From CADEEN01 sp963816315 (GTDB lineage Bacteria > Pseudomonadota > Gammaproteobacteria > Burkholderiales > Burkholderiaceae_C): DNA of 64,000 nt. Below are positions 18,094-26,359 of this stretch, piece after piece. Positions within the stretch are counted from its first letter, which is position 1; the number at the start of each line of letters is the position of its first letter. The notes below the pieces were generated by a model. That model worked only from the letters and a program-made list of their open reading frames with translations, was not told the DNA's origin and did not search any database. The translations under genes were made by a program, and so were the position numbers. The stretch covers positions 13,658 through 77,657 of the forward strand of contig CAWFJZ010000024.1 of assembly GCA_963816315.1 (NCBI GenBank), read 5' to 3'.

Positions 18094-19321
18094 ACACACC
18101 CGCCTGCGGCGCGCGGCGCAGCGTGCCGCCGCGGCCGATCTCGATCTGGCCGACGCAGCGGCGATTGCGCTCGAAGCTTTCGACCTCGGCGCCGCGCTGA
18201 TCGACCTGACCCACCGCCGCATCGTCTGGTGCAGCGCCGGATTCAGCTCGCATTGCTGCGTGCAGATCGGCGACCGCACGGAGCTGCTCGCGCAGGCCCT
18301 GCCCGGTCTCGACGAGGTGCTGACGCGATTGGCTCGCGCGCCGTCGGCGCTGCTGTCGAGCAACGACGACAGCCTGGCCCCCACGCAGTACCTGAGCGTT
18401 GCCGGCGCGAGCGGGGCGCTGGCGGTGGAAGCCTGCCGCGCGCAGCCCGGCATGGCGGCGGTACGCCTGCGCTGCGCGAGCGGCCGGCACGCGCAGGCGC
18501 GCGAGCAGGAGCAGGCCGCGCGGCGCCATCTCGAAGACCGCGAAAAACTGCTCTTCACCTCGCGCACGCTGGCCATCGGCGAAATGGCCTCGACGCTGGC
18601 GCATGAGTTGAACCAACCCATCGGCACGGTGAGCAACGTGTTGCGCGGCCTGCGCGCGCGCCTGGCGGCCGATGGCGCCGACGATCTGCTCGGCGCGCTG
18701 CAACTGGCGCTCGACCAGGCGCTGTTCGCCTCGCGCATCATCGCCCGCATCCGCGAGTACACACACTCGCGCCAGCCGCGGCGCGACGTGCTCGACCTCG
18801 GGCTCTTGGCCCGCGAGTCGATCGCGCTGATGGATTGGGAAACGCAGCGCGATGCCGTGCAGGTGCGGCTCGACCTGCCGCGCGACACGCTGCTCGTGCA
18901 GGCCGACGAAGTCATGCTGCAACAGGTCTTCGTCAACCTGATGCGCAACGCGCTCGACGCGATGCGCGACAGCGGCACCACCACCCCGCGCCTCGTGATC
19001 GCGCTGGCCGCCGAGCGCGGCATGGCGGTGCTGACGGTGCGCGACAACGGCCGCGGCCTGCCGGCCGATGCGCCTGCCTTCGTGCCCTTTCAGTCCACCA
19101 AGCCCAACGGCATGGGCATTGGTCTGAACATCTGCCGCTCGTTCGTCGAGCTGCACCAGGGCCGGCTCTGGTTCACGCCCAACGACAGCCTGCCCGGCAG
19201 CGCGCCAGCGGGCGCAGACGAGGCTCGGGGCTGCACCTTTCACGTCGCGCTGCCGCTGTGCTCGGCGCAGACCGCGGCTGGCGCCGATCAACCCAGCGAC
19301 TCGGCAAGGAGCCTCGCATGA
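18086..19321 (+). CDS. Soluble sensor histidine kinase of the T3SS operon
   Basis: A 411-residue kinase without a signal peptide or transmembrane helices, so cytoplasmic. Residues 25-130 form a PAS-like sensor region. HisKA contains LAHELNQPIG with the phosphoacceptor His at about 173. The HATPase domain has the N box (NLMRNALDAM), G1 (DNGRGLP) and G2 (GMGIGLNIC). Kinases of this FixL/TtrS-like class pair with FixJ-type regulators, and such a gene follows with a 4-base overlap. Placed between T3SS structural genes, it likely controls the operon in response to an internal cue; the signal is unknown. Confidence 0.85.
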   Translation: MHEHTRLRRAAQRAAAADLDLADAAAIALEAFDLGAALIDLTHRRIVWCSAGFSSHCCVQIGDRTELLAQALPGLDEVLTRLARAPSALLSSNDDSLAPTQYLSVAGASGALAVEACRAQPGMAAVRLRCASGRHAQAREQEQAARRHLEDREKLLFTSRTLAIGEMASTLAHELNQPIGTVSNVLRGLRARLAADGADDLLGALQLALDQALFASRIIARIREYTHSRQPRRDVLDLGLLARESIALMDWETQRDAVQVRLDLPRDTLLVQADEVMLQQVFVNLMRNALDAMRDSGTTTPRLVIALAAERGMAVLTVRDNGRGLPADAPAFVPFQSTKPNGMGIGLNICRSFVELHQGRLWFTPNDSLPGSAPAGADEARGCTFHVALPLCSAQTAAGADQPSDSARSLA

Positions 19322-19956
19322 ACGCCCGCACCATCTACATCGTCGATGACAACAACGAGTTCCGCCAATCGACGCGCTGGTGGCTCGAAGGCGCGGGCTA
19401 CAACGTCGTCGAATTCGCCGACCCGACCGTCGCCTTGCGCTCGCTCACCGCCGACGGCGCCGCAGCCGCGCATGCCCAGGCTTGCCTGCTGCTCGATGTG
19501 CGCATGCCGCGCGTCTCGGGCCTGGACCTGCACGACCGCCTGCGCGAGTCCGGCGTCGGCCTGCCGATCGTCTATATGACCGGCCATGGCGACGTGCCGC
19601 TGGCCGTGCAGGCGATGCAAAAAGGCGCCGTCAGCTTCCTCGAAAAGCCGTTCGACGAACAGGCGCTGGAAGCCGCGCTCGTGCGCGCCTTTGAGCGCAG
19701 CGACGCAGAACCACCGGTTGCGGACACCAACGACGCCGCGGCGCAGGAGTGGCAGGGCCGCCTGTCCGCGCTGACGCCGCGCGAGCACGAGCTGCTGCAA
19801 TGGGTGATGCAGGACAAGCTGAACAAGACCATCGCCGACCTGATGGGCATCAGCATCAAGACCGTCGAGCTGCACCGCAAGCACCTGATGGAAAAACTCG
19901 GCGCGCAATCGGCCACGCACCTGATGCGCATGGCGGTCGCCGAGCGCGTCAACTGA
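19318..19956 (+). CDS. FixJ-family response regulator
   Basis: A 212-residue regulator with an N-terminal receiver (acidic DD at residues 10-11, phosphoacceptor Asp60 in LLLDVRMPR, conserved Lys in LEKPFDEQ) and a C-terminal LuxR-type helix-turn-helix (LTPREHELLQWV ... NKTIADLMGISIKTVELHR). It is the cognate partner of the overlapping kinase. The likely targets are promoters of this T3SS cluster; no binding site could be deduced from one copy. Confidence 0.9.
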   Translation: MNARTIYIVDDNNEFRQSTRWWLEGAGYNVVEFADPTVALRSLTADGAAAAHAQACLLLDVRMPRVSGLDLHDRLRESGVGLPIVYMTGHGDVPLAVQAMQKGAVSFLEKPFDEQALEAALVRAFERSDAEPPVADTNDAAAQEWQGRLSALTPREHELLQWVMQDKLNKTIADLMGISIKTVELHRKHLMEKLGAQSATHLMRMAVAERVN

Positions 19957-19961
19957 GTTTG

Positions 19962-20675
19962 ATGATGACGCTTTCATCGGTGGCCTTCGAGGCCACGCTG
20001 CCCGACGGCCGTTTGCGCCTGGTTTTGCCGGCGAGCAGCGGCGCGCCCATCGACGTGGTGGACGCGGCGCTGCTGCTGGCGCAACACGAGCCGCTGCTGC
20101 AAGCGCTCGAGCCGTGGCTGCAGGCTGTCCTGACGCCCGCGCCGAGCACGAACGCGGACGACGGCCTGTTCTGGGCGCGCGGCGAAGACGGCGTCGAGCT
20201 GGGTTTCGACTGGGCGCTGTTGTCATCGATCGACCCCGGCGCGCCGCCGCCGCTGGCGCTGCAATGGCGGGCGCTGAGTTTCCTGATCGAGGTGGGACGC
20301 TTCGATAGCGCGCCGTGGCCGAACGCATCCGAGCCGGCAGAGGCGCCCGGCGTGTTGCTGCTGCCGCCGTCGTTTGCCGCGTCGTGGCGCGTGCAGTTGC
20401 ACCACGCGCAGCTCGCCACCGAAGCCGAGTGGGCCGGGCCGGGCGGTGCGCTGGTGTTGAGCGGCGCGGCGCAGGCGTGCGACGCCGTTGCCGCATTCAC
20501 GCCGTGGGTCGTCAGCCTCGACGAGCCGTGTTCCTTGGTCCCGCCACAACTGCTCGGCTGGAGCGCAGTGCCGTCGGCGACGCTGGCCGACAGCGCCAGC
20601 CTGCACGGCCCGCAAGGCCAGCGTTGGCCGGGCCGCATCGCGCCGGCGCTCGGCGGCGCGGGCTTGTGGCTTTGA
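19962..20675 (+). CDS. SctQ-like protein, short form (HrcQA-like)
   Basis: A 237-residue soluble protein encoded just before sctR, the usual sctQ position. The length matches split-type HrcQA rather than a full SctQ of 300 or more residues. The C-terminal part (GPGGALVLSGAA ... GRIAPALGGAGLWL) may be a degenerate SPOA1-like domain. The second SPOA domain, which has GEVV-type strands in FliN/HrcQB, is not visible here or elsewhere in the window. ATG 19962 or 19965 begins the gene, 5 bases past the regulator stop. SctQ builds the cytoplasmic sorting-platform pods. Confidence 0.5.
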   Translation: MMTLSSVAFEATLPDGRLRLVLPASSGAPIDVVDAALLLAQHEPLLQALEPWLQAVLTPAPSTNADDGLFWARGEDGVELGFDWALLSSIDPGAPPPLALQWRALSFLIEVGRFDSAPWPNASEPAEAPGVLLLPPSFAASWRVQLHHAQLATEAEWAGPGGALVLSGAAQACDAVAAFTPWVVSLDEPCSLVPPQLLGWSAVPSATLADSASLHGPQGQRWPGRIAPALGGAGLWL

Positions 20676-20709
20676 ACCCGCCTGTCGTTGTCACCGTCGG
20701 CGCTGCACG

Positions 20710-21360
20710 ATGGACCTGACCAGTTTTTCGCCCGCGTCGGCGCTCATCACCGTCATCGTGCTGGCGCTGGCGCCGTACGTCGCGGTGATGGTGACCTCGT
20801 TCACCAAGATCGTCGTCGTGCTGAGCCTGCTGCGCAGCGCGCTCGGTTTGCAGCAGGCGCCGCCGAACGTGGTCTTGAACGGCATCGCGCTGGTGCTGAC
20901 GATCTACGTCATGCACCCGGTGGGCATGGCGATGTCCGACAAGATGGGGCCGACGAAAGACCTCGGCAGCACGCAGTCGCTGCTCGCTGCGGCCGACCGG
21001 GCCAAGGAACCGCTGCGCGACTTCATGTTGAAGCACACCAAGCTCGAAGAGCGCGCGTTTTTTCTGCGCACCGCGCGCAAGAGCCTGGCCGAAGACAAAG
21101 CCGCGCAATTGAGCGAGCGCGATTTCATCGTGCTGATGCCGGCCTTCACCGTCGGCGAGTTGACCTCGGCCTTCACGATCGGCTTTCTGATCTTTCTGCC
21201 CTTTCTCGTCATCGACCTCGTCATCTCCAACATCCTGATGGCGATGGGCATGCAAATGCTGACGCCGACCACGGTCTCGCTGCCGTTCAAGCTGCTGCTG
21301 TTCGTGGCGGTGGACGGCTGGGTCTATCTGTCGCACGGTCTCGTGCAGACGTATCTTTGA
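20710..21360 (+). CDS. sctR: T3SS export gate protein SctR
   Basis: FliP/YscR family, 216 residues, with four hydrophobic helices. Conserved segments include VMVTSFTKIVVVLSLLRSA, APPNVVLNGIALVLT, and FLPFLVIDLVISNIL. It forms the periplasmic-facing pentamer of the export gate with SctS and SctT. ATG 20710 starts MDLTSF. The next gene, sctS, starts 10 bases after the stop. Confidence 0.95.
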   Translation: MDLTSFSPASALITVIVLALAPYVAVMVTSFTKIVVVLSLLRSALGLQQAPPNVVLNGIALVLTIYVMHPVGMAMSDKMGPTKDLGSTQSLLAAADRAKEPLRDFMLKHTKLEERAFFLRTARKSLAEDKAAQLSERDFIVLMPAFTVGELTSAFTIGFLIFLPFLVIDLVISNILMAMGMQMLTPTTVSLPFKLLLFVAVDGWVYLSHGLVQTYL

Positions 21361-21370
21361 AGGACAGACG

Positions 21371-21643
21371 ATGCACAACCTCGAAGCCATCCAGCTCACC
21401 TACCAGGCGCTGTGGCTGGTGCTGCTGTTGTCGGCGCCTCCCGTGCTGGTGGCCGCGGCGGTTGGCCTGTTGATTGCGTTCCTGCAAGCGGCCACGCAGA
21501 TCCAGGAGCAGACGTTTCAGTACGCGATCAAGTTCCTGGCGATCAGCCTGACGATCTTTCTCACGGCGGCGATGCTGTCGGGCTCGCTGCTGCATTTCAC
21601 GCAGCGCGTGATGACCGAGTTCCCGGCGCTGTCGAAACGCTAA
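21371..21643 (+). CDS. sctS: T3SS export gate protein SctS
   Basis: FliQ/YscS family, 90 residues, two transmembrane hairpins (LVLLLSAPPVLVAAAVGLLIAF and FLAISLTIFLTAAMLSGSLL) joined by the conserved ATQIQEQT motif. It wraps around the SctR/SctT core of the export gate. GAAGGACAGACG precedes the ATG. It lies between sctR and sctT as in nearly all T3SS clusters. Confidence 0.95.
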   Translation: MHNLEAIQLTYQALWLVLLLSAPPVLVAAAVGLLIAFLQAATQIQEQTFQYAIKFLAISLTIFLTAAMLSGSLLHFTQRVMTEFPALSKR

Positions 21644-21649
21644 AGCCGC

Positions 21650-22450
21650 GTGCAAGACCTGCTCGGGCCGCTGGGCACGCTGGCCAACGGCGCCGTGCTG
21701 CTGGCGCTGGCCTCGACGCGCATTGCGGCGGCGTTTGCGTTGTTGCCGATCTTCTCCGCGCAGGTCCTGCCGCCGCTGGTGCGCAACGCGATCTTCATGG
21801 CGCTGGCGCTGCTCAGTCTGGCGCTGCAGCCCGCGCTGCCGGTGGACGCGCTGAGTACCGCGCAGTGGATCGGCCTGTTCGCCAAGGAGGCCTTTGTCGG
21901 CATCGTGCTCGGCTTCGGCCTGGCGGCATTCTTGTGGGCCTTCGAGGCCGCGGGCGCCATCGTCGATACGAAGATCGCCGTGGCCAACGGCCAGTTGTTC
22001 GACCCGATGGCCGACACGCAATCGCCGCCGACGGCGGTGCTGCTGTCGCGCGTGGCCACCTTCCTGTTCGTCATCAGCGGCGGCCTGATGCTCTTCGTCG
22101 GCGTGCTGATCGAGAGCTATCGCCTGTTCCCGATCCGCCAGCTCAGCCTGAACATGCGCTTCAACGCGGTCGAGGTCTTCGAGCGCCATTTTTCCGACCT
22201 GATGTCGATCGCGTTGATCGTCGCCGCGCCCGCGCTGGTGGTGATGTTCGTCATCGACCTGGCGCTGGGACTGATCAACCGCTACGCGCCGCAGCTGAAC
22301 CTGATCAGCGTCTCGATGTCGCTGAAGAGCCTGGTCGGCACGGCGGTCTGGATCGCCGTCTTCGCCTACCTGATGTCGGCCTTCGGCGACGAGCTCGCAA
22401 GGCGCATCGCGCGCATCCTGCCGGAAGCGGTGCGCATGATCGGGCCTTGA
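21650..22450 (+). CDS. sctT: T3SS export gate protein SctT
   Basis: FliR/YscT family, 266 residues, with about six transmembrane helices. Recognisable segments are RIAAAFALLPIFS, the helix around FVGIVLGFGLAAFLWAFEAAGAIVD, and FVIDLALGLINRYAPQLN. It starts at GTG 21650, 6 bases after the sctS stop. It completes the SctRST gate; sctU, normally next, has instead been moved to the divergent strand about 16 kb away. Confidence 0.92.
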   Translation: MQDLLGPLGTLANGAVLLALASTRIAAAFALLPIFSAQVLPPLVRNAIFMALALLSLALQPALPVDALSTAQWIGLFAKEAFVGIVLGFGLAAFLWAFEAAGAIVDTKIAVANGQLFDPMADTQSPPTAVLLSRVATFLFVISGGLMLFVGVLIESYRLFPIRQLSLNMRFNAVEVFERHFSDLMSIALIVAAPALVVMFVIDLALGLINRYAPQLNLISVSMSLKSLVGTAVWIAVFAYLMSAFGDELARRIARILPEAVRMIGP

Positions 22451-22511
22451 CTGTGCCCCTGGGGTGCGCCCGAGCATGTCAAGCGCGGCCGGACGTGGTG
22501 CACTTGAGAGC

Positions 22512-23411
22512 ATGAGCACCTCTTCGATCGGTTCCGGCGGCGGCTCAGGCGCGTCGGTGCTGAACGCCGGTGTCTGGTCGCTCTGGGGAACGCCCGACCC
22601 GAATCCCACAGGCGCGCATGCGCTGTGGGACGCCGAAGGAGCGCTCTTCGAAAACGCGACCTACCGCATCCGCATCGGCGCCGACCAGACGGTGATGGTC
22701 GCCAACCAGCGCAGCGGCGAGACCTACATGGCGTTCGCGCCCGCGCTGGGCAACGACGAGACGCCGCCGTGCCTCGCTGCTTGCGACAGCGTCACCCTCG
22801 TCCTCGAAGACGGCGCCAAGCTGACGCTGCAAACCACGGTCACCGCCGTGGACGATGACGGCAGCCCGGCTGCCTCGCAGCGCAACGTCACCATCACCTG
22901 CCATGACTTCGGCTTGCACGTCGGCGGCCTGGGCAGCGCGGCCGGCTTTCGCTGCGTGCAGACGGTGGCCTATGGCTGGCTGCTCGACGGCGCCGTCGCC
23001 GACGGGCACGTGCTGCAAGAATACGCGCAGGGTGCGGGCCTGTGGGGCGCCGATCCGCAAGGCGCGTGGCAAGTGATGGGCGAAGACAGCGTCAACGCCG
23101 AAGAACTCGCCGCACTGGCCAAACTCAGCCCGTGGCTCAGCGAGTGCATGAAGGCGCTGGTGTCGCTGCACTGCCTGTTCTCGATCACGCTGGTCGGCAA
23201 CCATCGCACGCTGCTCGGCAAGGGCGCCGACGAGCGGCACAAGCTGGGCCTCGACGACGCGCCTCGCCGCGTGCGTGCGCCCACGGACGACGTCGCCCCG
23301 TGGTGGTGCCAGTTGCGCCGCGCCGCCAACGGCTTCGTGCTCACGGCGCACCCTGGGGTGCACCCTAGCTCGGGCCGCCACGAGCTGGCCGCAGGCCGGC
23401 AGGCTGCTTAG
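22512..23411 (+). CDS. DUF1521-like T3SS-associated protein
   Basis: A 299-residue protein directly after sctT. Its middle follows the pattern I recall for DUF1521 (the metal-induced autocleavage domain of rhizobial NopE): YRIRIGADQTVMVANQRSGETY, TLVLEDGAKLTLQTT, NVTITCHDFGLHVGG, YGWLLDGAVADGHVL, DSVNAEEL. The GDPH cleavage motif expected after the GETY segment is not present; PALGNDETPP stands there. That suggests a non-cleaving relative. No signal peptide is visible. Candidate roles are effector or late export substrate. ATG 22512 is preferred; ATG 22476 and GTG 22464 are alternatives. Confidence 0.6.
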   Translation: MSTSSIGSGGGSGASVLNAGVWSLWGTPDPNPTGAHALWDAEGALFENATYRIRIGADQTVMVANQRSGETYMAFAPALGNDETPPCLAACDSVTLVLEDGAKLTLQTTVTAVDDDGSPAASQRNVTITCHDFGLHVGGLGSAAGFRCVQTVAYGWLLDGAVADGHVLQEYAQGAGLWGADPQGAWQVMGEDSVNAEELAALAKLSPWLSECMKALVSLHCLFSITLVGNHRTLLGKGADERHKLGLDDAPRRVRAPTDDVAPWWCQLRRAANGFVLTAHPGVHPSSGRHELAAGRQAA

Positions 23412-23437
23412 ACTTGCGGCCACAGCAGGTGAATGCA

Positions 23438-23665
23438 GTGAGCACTTCTTTCGACGTAAAGCCCAATCCGCCTTCGACGGTGTTTCGCGAGCTCGACCTC
23501 GTCCAGCCCCACACCGGCTCGACGCCGACCCGGCAAGAAGCCGACTCGCCGTCCGCCAACGCCGAGGTGCTCCATGTGAGCCCGAGCGCGCAGCAACGCA
23601 GCCTGGACGAGATCGAGCGCGACTTCATGCAGTGCCTGTGCGCGCCGCAGGGTGGGCCCGCTTGA
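23438..23665 (+). CDS. Small hypothetical protein of the T3SS tail
   Basis: A 75-residue hydrophilic protein that I do not recognise. The N-terminal two thirds look disordered (Pro/Ser/Thr-rich); the end (LDEIERDFMQCLCAP) is helical with two cysteines. GTG 23438 is preceded by AGGTG at good spacing. The stop overlaps the next start (TTGA), so the two are co-translated. Position after the DUF1521-like gene suggests a chaperone, regulator or secreted substrate linked to the T3SS. Confidence 0.5.
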   Translation: MSTSFDVKPNPPSTVFRELDLVQPHTGSTPTRQEADSPSANAEVLHVSPSAQQRSLDEIERDFMQCLCAPQGGPA

Positions 23666-24315
23666 GCAACGTGGTCGCGCTCAAAGCGCAACCCGACTGG
23701 CCCGCTGCGGCGCAGATCCTCATCGACGGTTGCGCGCATGCGGCCCACGCGCAGGCCAGGGTGGACGTGCTCGAACGCTTGTGCATGGCCTTGGGCGACG
23801 CGCTCTACCCGGCGTTCCTGAACGTGCTGTCGCTGATCGGCGAGCGCGGCTCTGCAGCCGCGCAAAGCGCCGTGGCCGAAGGCCTGGTCGATGCCTTGCG
23901 CAGCGGCCGCCTGCCCGCCGGCAAACGCGCGGCCTGGGGTGGCGCGCTGCCTGCGGCGCGGCCCGGCGCGCGCGATGCACCGATGGTCGCGCTCGGGCCC
24001 ATTGAATACCTGTGCGCCGTGCAGTTGCCGGCGGATGCCACGCCCGCTTCGCGCACGGCCACCACGCTCGGCGCCTTGCTGTGTCTGGTGAACCACAACG
24101 ACACGGCCCGCCGGCTTTACATCGAGCGCTTGCACGCCCTGTCGCAAGAGCCGCCTGACGGCGGTTTGAGCCGCGATACGCGCCAAGTGCTGGACGCGCT
24201 GGCCGATGCCTGGGGCCGCCGCCCGCACTCGCCGCAGCAAGCGGTCGAGGCCGCGCTCGCGGCGCTGCCGCGCCGTGACCGTCTGGCCCAGTTCGGCCAG
24301 GCGGTTTGGCGCTGA
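23662..24315 (+). CDS. Hypothetical protein of the T3SS tail
   Basis: A 217-residue soluble, helix- and Ala-rich protein of unknown family, starting at TTG 23662 (or GTG 23671). It has repeated helical segments (VDVLERLCMALGDALYPAFL; VEAALAALPRRDRLAQFG) and no membrane span or signal. It is the last gene of the accessory block before tRNA-fMet and is coupled to the preceding small gene. A chaperone-like or regulatory role in secretion is possible but not shown. Confidence 0.55.
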   Translation: MSNVVALKAQPDWPAAAQILIDGCAHAAHAQARVDVLERLCMALGDALYPAFLNVLSLIGERGSAAAQSAVAEGLVDALRSGRLPAGKRAAWGGALPAARPGARDAPMVALGPIEYLCAVQLPADATPASRTATTLGALLCLVNHNDTARRLYIERLHALSQEPPDGGLSRDTRQVLDALADAWGRRPHSPQQAVEAALAALPRRDRLAQFGQAVWR

Positions 24316-24378
24316 ACCGAGCTCCCGTCCGCCGGCGTCGAGCCGAGCGGCAGGCGCGTGTTAAACTTCGCGCTCTGA

Positions 24379-24455
<77 letters not shown>

Positions 24456-24481
24456 AATTTCCCGACACGAAGAACCTCGAA

Positions 24482-24509
24482 GGCCCGCCCGTGCGGGCCT
24501 TTGCTTTTT
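24482..24509 (+). terminator. Intrinsic terminator after tRNA-fMet
   Basis: The 7-bp stem GGCCCGC / GCGGGCC with a CCGT loop is followed by TTTGCTTTTT, 27 bases after the tRNA end. From here to 24701 I see no gene. Confidence 0.85.
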
Positions 24510-24701
24510 CCGGGTGGCGCTTCGACTTCCAGCTATGCTGGCGCGGCTCCTGCGTGAGCAGGCCCGGGCACGACGCGTGTGCGGAGCCACGGCGGCGCGC
24601 ATGTAGCGAGCCGAGCGCGGGCGCAGCGGCAAGCAGCGCCGTGTGGTCGCAGAACATGGCGACGCGGCTTCGCCAGGCCAGCGCGCTGCCGCGCGCGCGG
24701 C

Positions 24702-24944
24702 TCACTGAGCCTGCGGCCAGACCTCGTCGCCGAACAGCTTCAACGCATTGCGCCCGGCGCGTTCGCGGAAGCTCTTGCGCGCGAAAAGCTTGGCCTGCGC
24801 CTGATCCGGCAGGTCGGTGATGTTGATGACGTTGCGCGCGATCAAGGTATCGATCACGTCCTCGATGACGCGCACGAAGTCGGCGTCGAGGCGGGCAAAG
24901 CCGTCGTCCTTGGGGTCGGCGTGGTCGCAGTGCGGGCAGGGCAT
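24702..24944 (-). CDS. Conserved-type small hypothetical protein
   Basis: An 80-residue acidic protein that starts MPCPHCDHADPKDDG, with a single CxxC pair at the N-terminus and a helical remainder (FVRVIEDVIDTLIARNVINI). ATG 24944 has AAGG about 6 bases upstream; a TTG at 24974 would add ten residues. No function is recognised. It lies 39 bases downstream of the cytochrome c4 gene on the same strand and may be co-transcribed with it. Confidence 0.6.
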   Translation of the reverse strand: MPCPHCDHADPKDDGFARLDADFVRVIEDVIDTLIARNVINITDLPDQAQAKLFARKSFRERAGRNALKLFGDEVWPQAQ

Positions 24945-24983
24945 GCCGGCCTTATCGGCACAGCAGGCCGACAACTTGAGTCG

Positions 24984-25607
24984 TCAGCGCAGGCCGGCGA
25001 TGTAGTCGGACACGGCCTTGATCTCGCGGTCACTCAGCTTGGCCGCGATGGTGACCATCTGCGCACTGTTGGCGCGCACGCCGCCGCGGAAAGCCTGCAT
25101 CTGCGCTTCGGTGTAGTCGCTGTGCTGGCCGCCCATGCGCGGATATTGCGCGGGCATGCCGGCGCCGCTGGGGCCGTGGCAGGCGGCGCAGGCCGGCACG
25201 GCCTTGTCGGCGATGCCGCCGCGGTAGATTTTCTCGCCGAGTGCGACCAGCGTCTTGTCCTTGGCGAAGCCGGGCTTGGCGGTCTTGCTGGCGTAGAACG
25301 CGGCGACGTTTTTCATGTCGTCGTCGCTCAGCGTCGAAGCAAAGCCTTTCATGATCGCGTTGTTGCGTTTGCCGGCCTTGAACTCCTGCAACTGCTTGAC
25401 CAGGTACTCCGGGTGCTGTCCTGCCAGGATCGGATTGGCCGGACTGCCACGCGAGCCGTCGGCGGTGTGGCAGGCAGCGCAGACCTGCGCGGTGGCCTGA
25501 CCCTTGGCCAGATCGGGCTTGGCCGCGGGAGCAGCGGCCGTGGCGGCGGTGGCCACATGAATCTGAACGGCGAGGGTGCCAAGCAGCAGAAGAAAACGAG
25601 CCTTCAT
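24984..25607 (-). CDS. Cytochrome c4, diheme periplasmic
   Basis: A 207-residue protein with a Sec signal peptide (ending near ATAATAA) and two class I cytochrome domains, each with a heme site CAACH. Distal Met ligands are plausible in KGFASTLSD-type segments. The two-domain layout and length fit cytochrome c4, a periplasmic electron carrier from the bc1 complex to terminal oxidases. ATG 25607 is used since the frame upstream (to 25697) has no signal-peptide character. It is divergent from engB, an arrangement common in Burkholderiales. Confidence 0.9.
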   Translation of the reverse strand: MKARFLLLLGTLAVQIHVATAATAAAPAAKPDLAKGQATAQVCAACHTADGSRGSPANPILAGQHPEYLVKQLQEFKAGKRNNAIMKGFASTLSDDDMKNVAAFYASKTAKPGFAKDKTLVALGEKIYRGGIADKAVPACAACHGPSGAGMPAQYPRMGGQHSDYTEAQMQAFRGGVRANSAQMVTIAAKLSDREIKAVSDYIAGLR

Positions 25608-25687
25608 GGAGTCGCGGGCCTGAGTGTTGGGAGGTGATGCCTGAGCGGTGTGCCAAGGCGCAAAAGCCGAGAATTTTACAATGGCGA

Positions 25688-26357
25688 ATGTCTGCACCTC
25701 ACTCGCTTCGTTCCCCGGCCCAACAAGCGTTGGCTTGGACGCACACCGCGCGCTTTCTCACCACCGCGGCGCAGCTCGACCAACTGCCGCTGCCCGAGCT
25801 GCCGGAGATTGCTTTTGTCGGCCGCAGCAACGCCGGCAAATCGACGGCGATCAACACGCTGGCGCAGCAAAAGCGGCTGGCTTTTGCGTCGCAAGACGCC
25901 GGGGCGCACGCAGCACATCAACCTGTTTGCACTCGGCCCCGCCGATGCGCCCGATGCCCTGTTCGCCGATCTGCCCGGCTACGGCTACGCCGCGGTGGAG
26001 CGCGACGCCAAGCTGCGCTGGCAGCAGGTCATGGCCGACTACCTGGCGCAGCGGCGCGACTTGAGTGGTGTCGTGCTGCTCGCCGATTCACGGCTGGGCC
26101 TGACCGAGCTCGACCACCGATTGCTCGAATGGATTGCGCAGCGCGTGCGCAACGGCACGGTGAAGTTGCTGGTGCTGCTGACCAAGGCAGACAAGCTGTC
26201 GCGCAAGGAGGCCGACGCGTCGCTGAATGCAACGACGGCCGCGCTCGGCGCTTATTCGAGCGACGAGGCCGACATCGGCATCACGCTGTTCTCGGCGTTG
26301 AAGCGCACGGGGGTCGAAGATGTGGCGCTGACGTTGCACGGTTGGGTGGCGTCATAA
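25688..26357 (+). CDS. engB: Ribosome biogenesis GTPase EngB/YihA (frameshift near 25890)
   Basis: TRAFAC-class GTPase of about 222 residues after repair, needed for 50S assembly. G1 is GRSNAGKST, followed by INTLAQQKRLAFAS. The next family segment (KTPGRTQHINLF, G2) lies in the +1 frame, then G3 DLPGYGYA and G4 LTKADK. One extra base in GTCGCAAG at about 25889-25893 accounts for the break. ATG 25688 begins MSAPHSLRSPAQQAL. EngB is essential in most bacteria, so an insertion error is likely. Confidence 0.9.
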
Positions 26358-26359
26358 GC

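Noticed and set aside
5873..24315. A flagellar gene cluster rather than a T3SS
   Set aside because: The secretin SctC, lipoprotein SctJ and FHA-containing SctD are injectisome-specific, and no flagellin, hook or rod genes are present.
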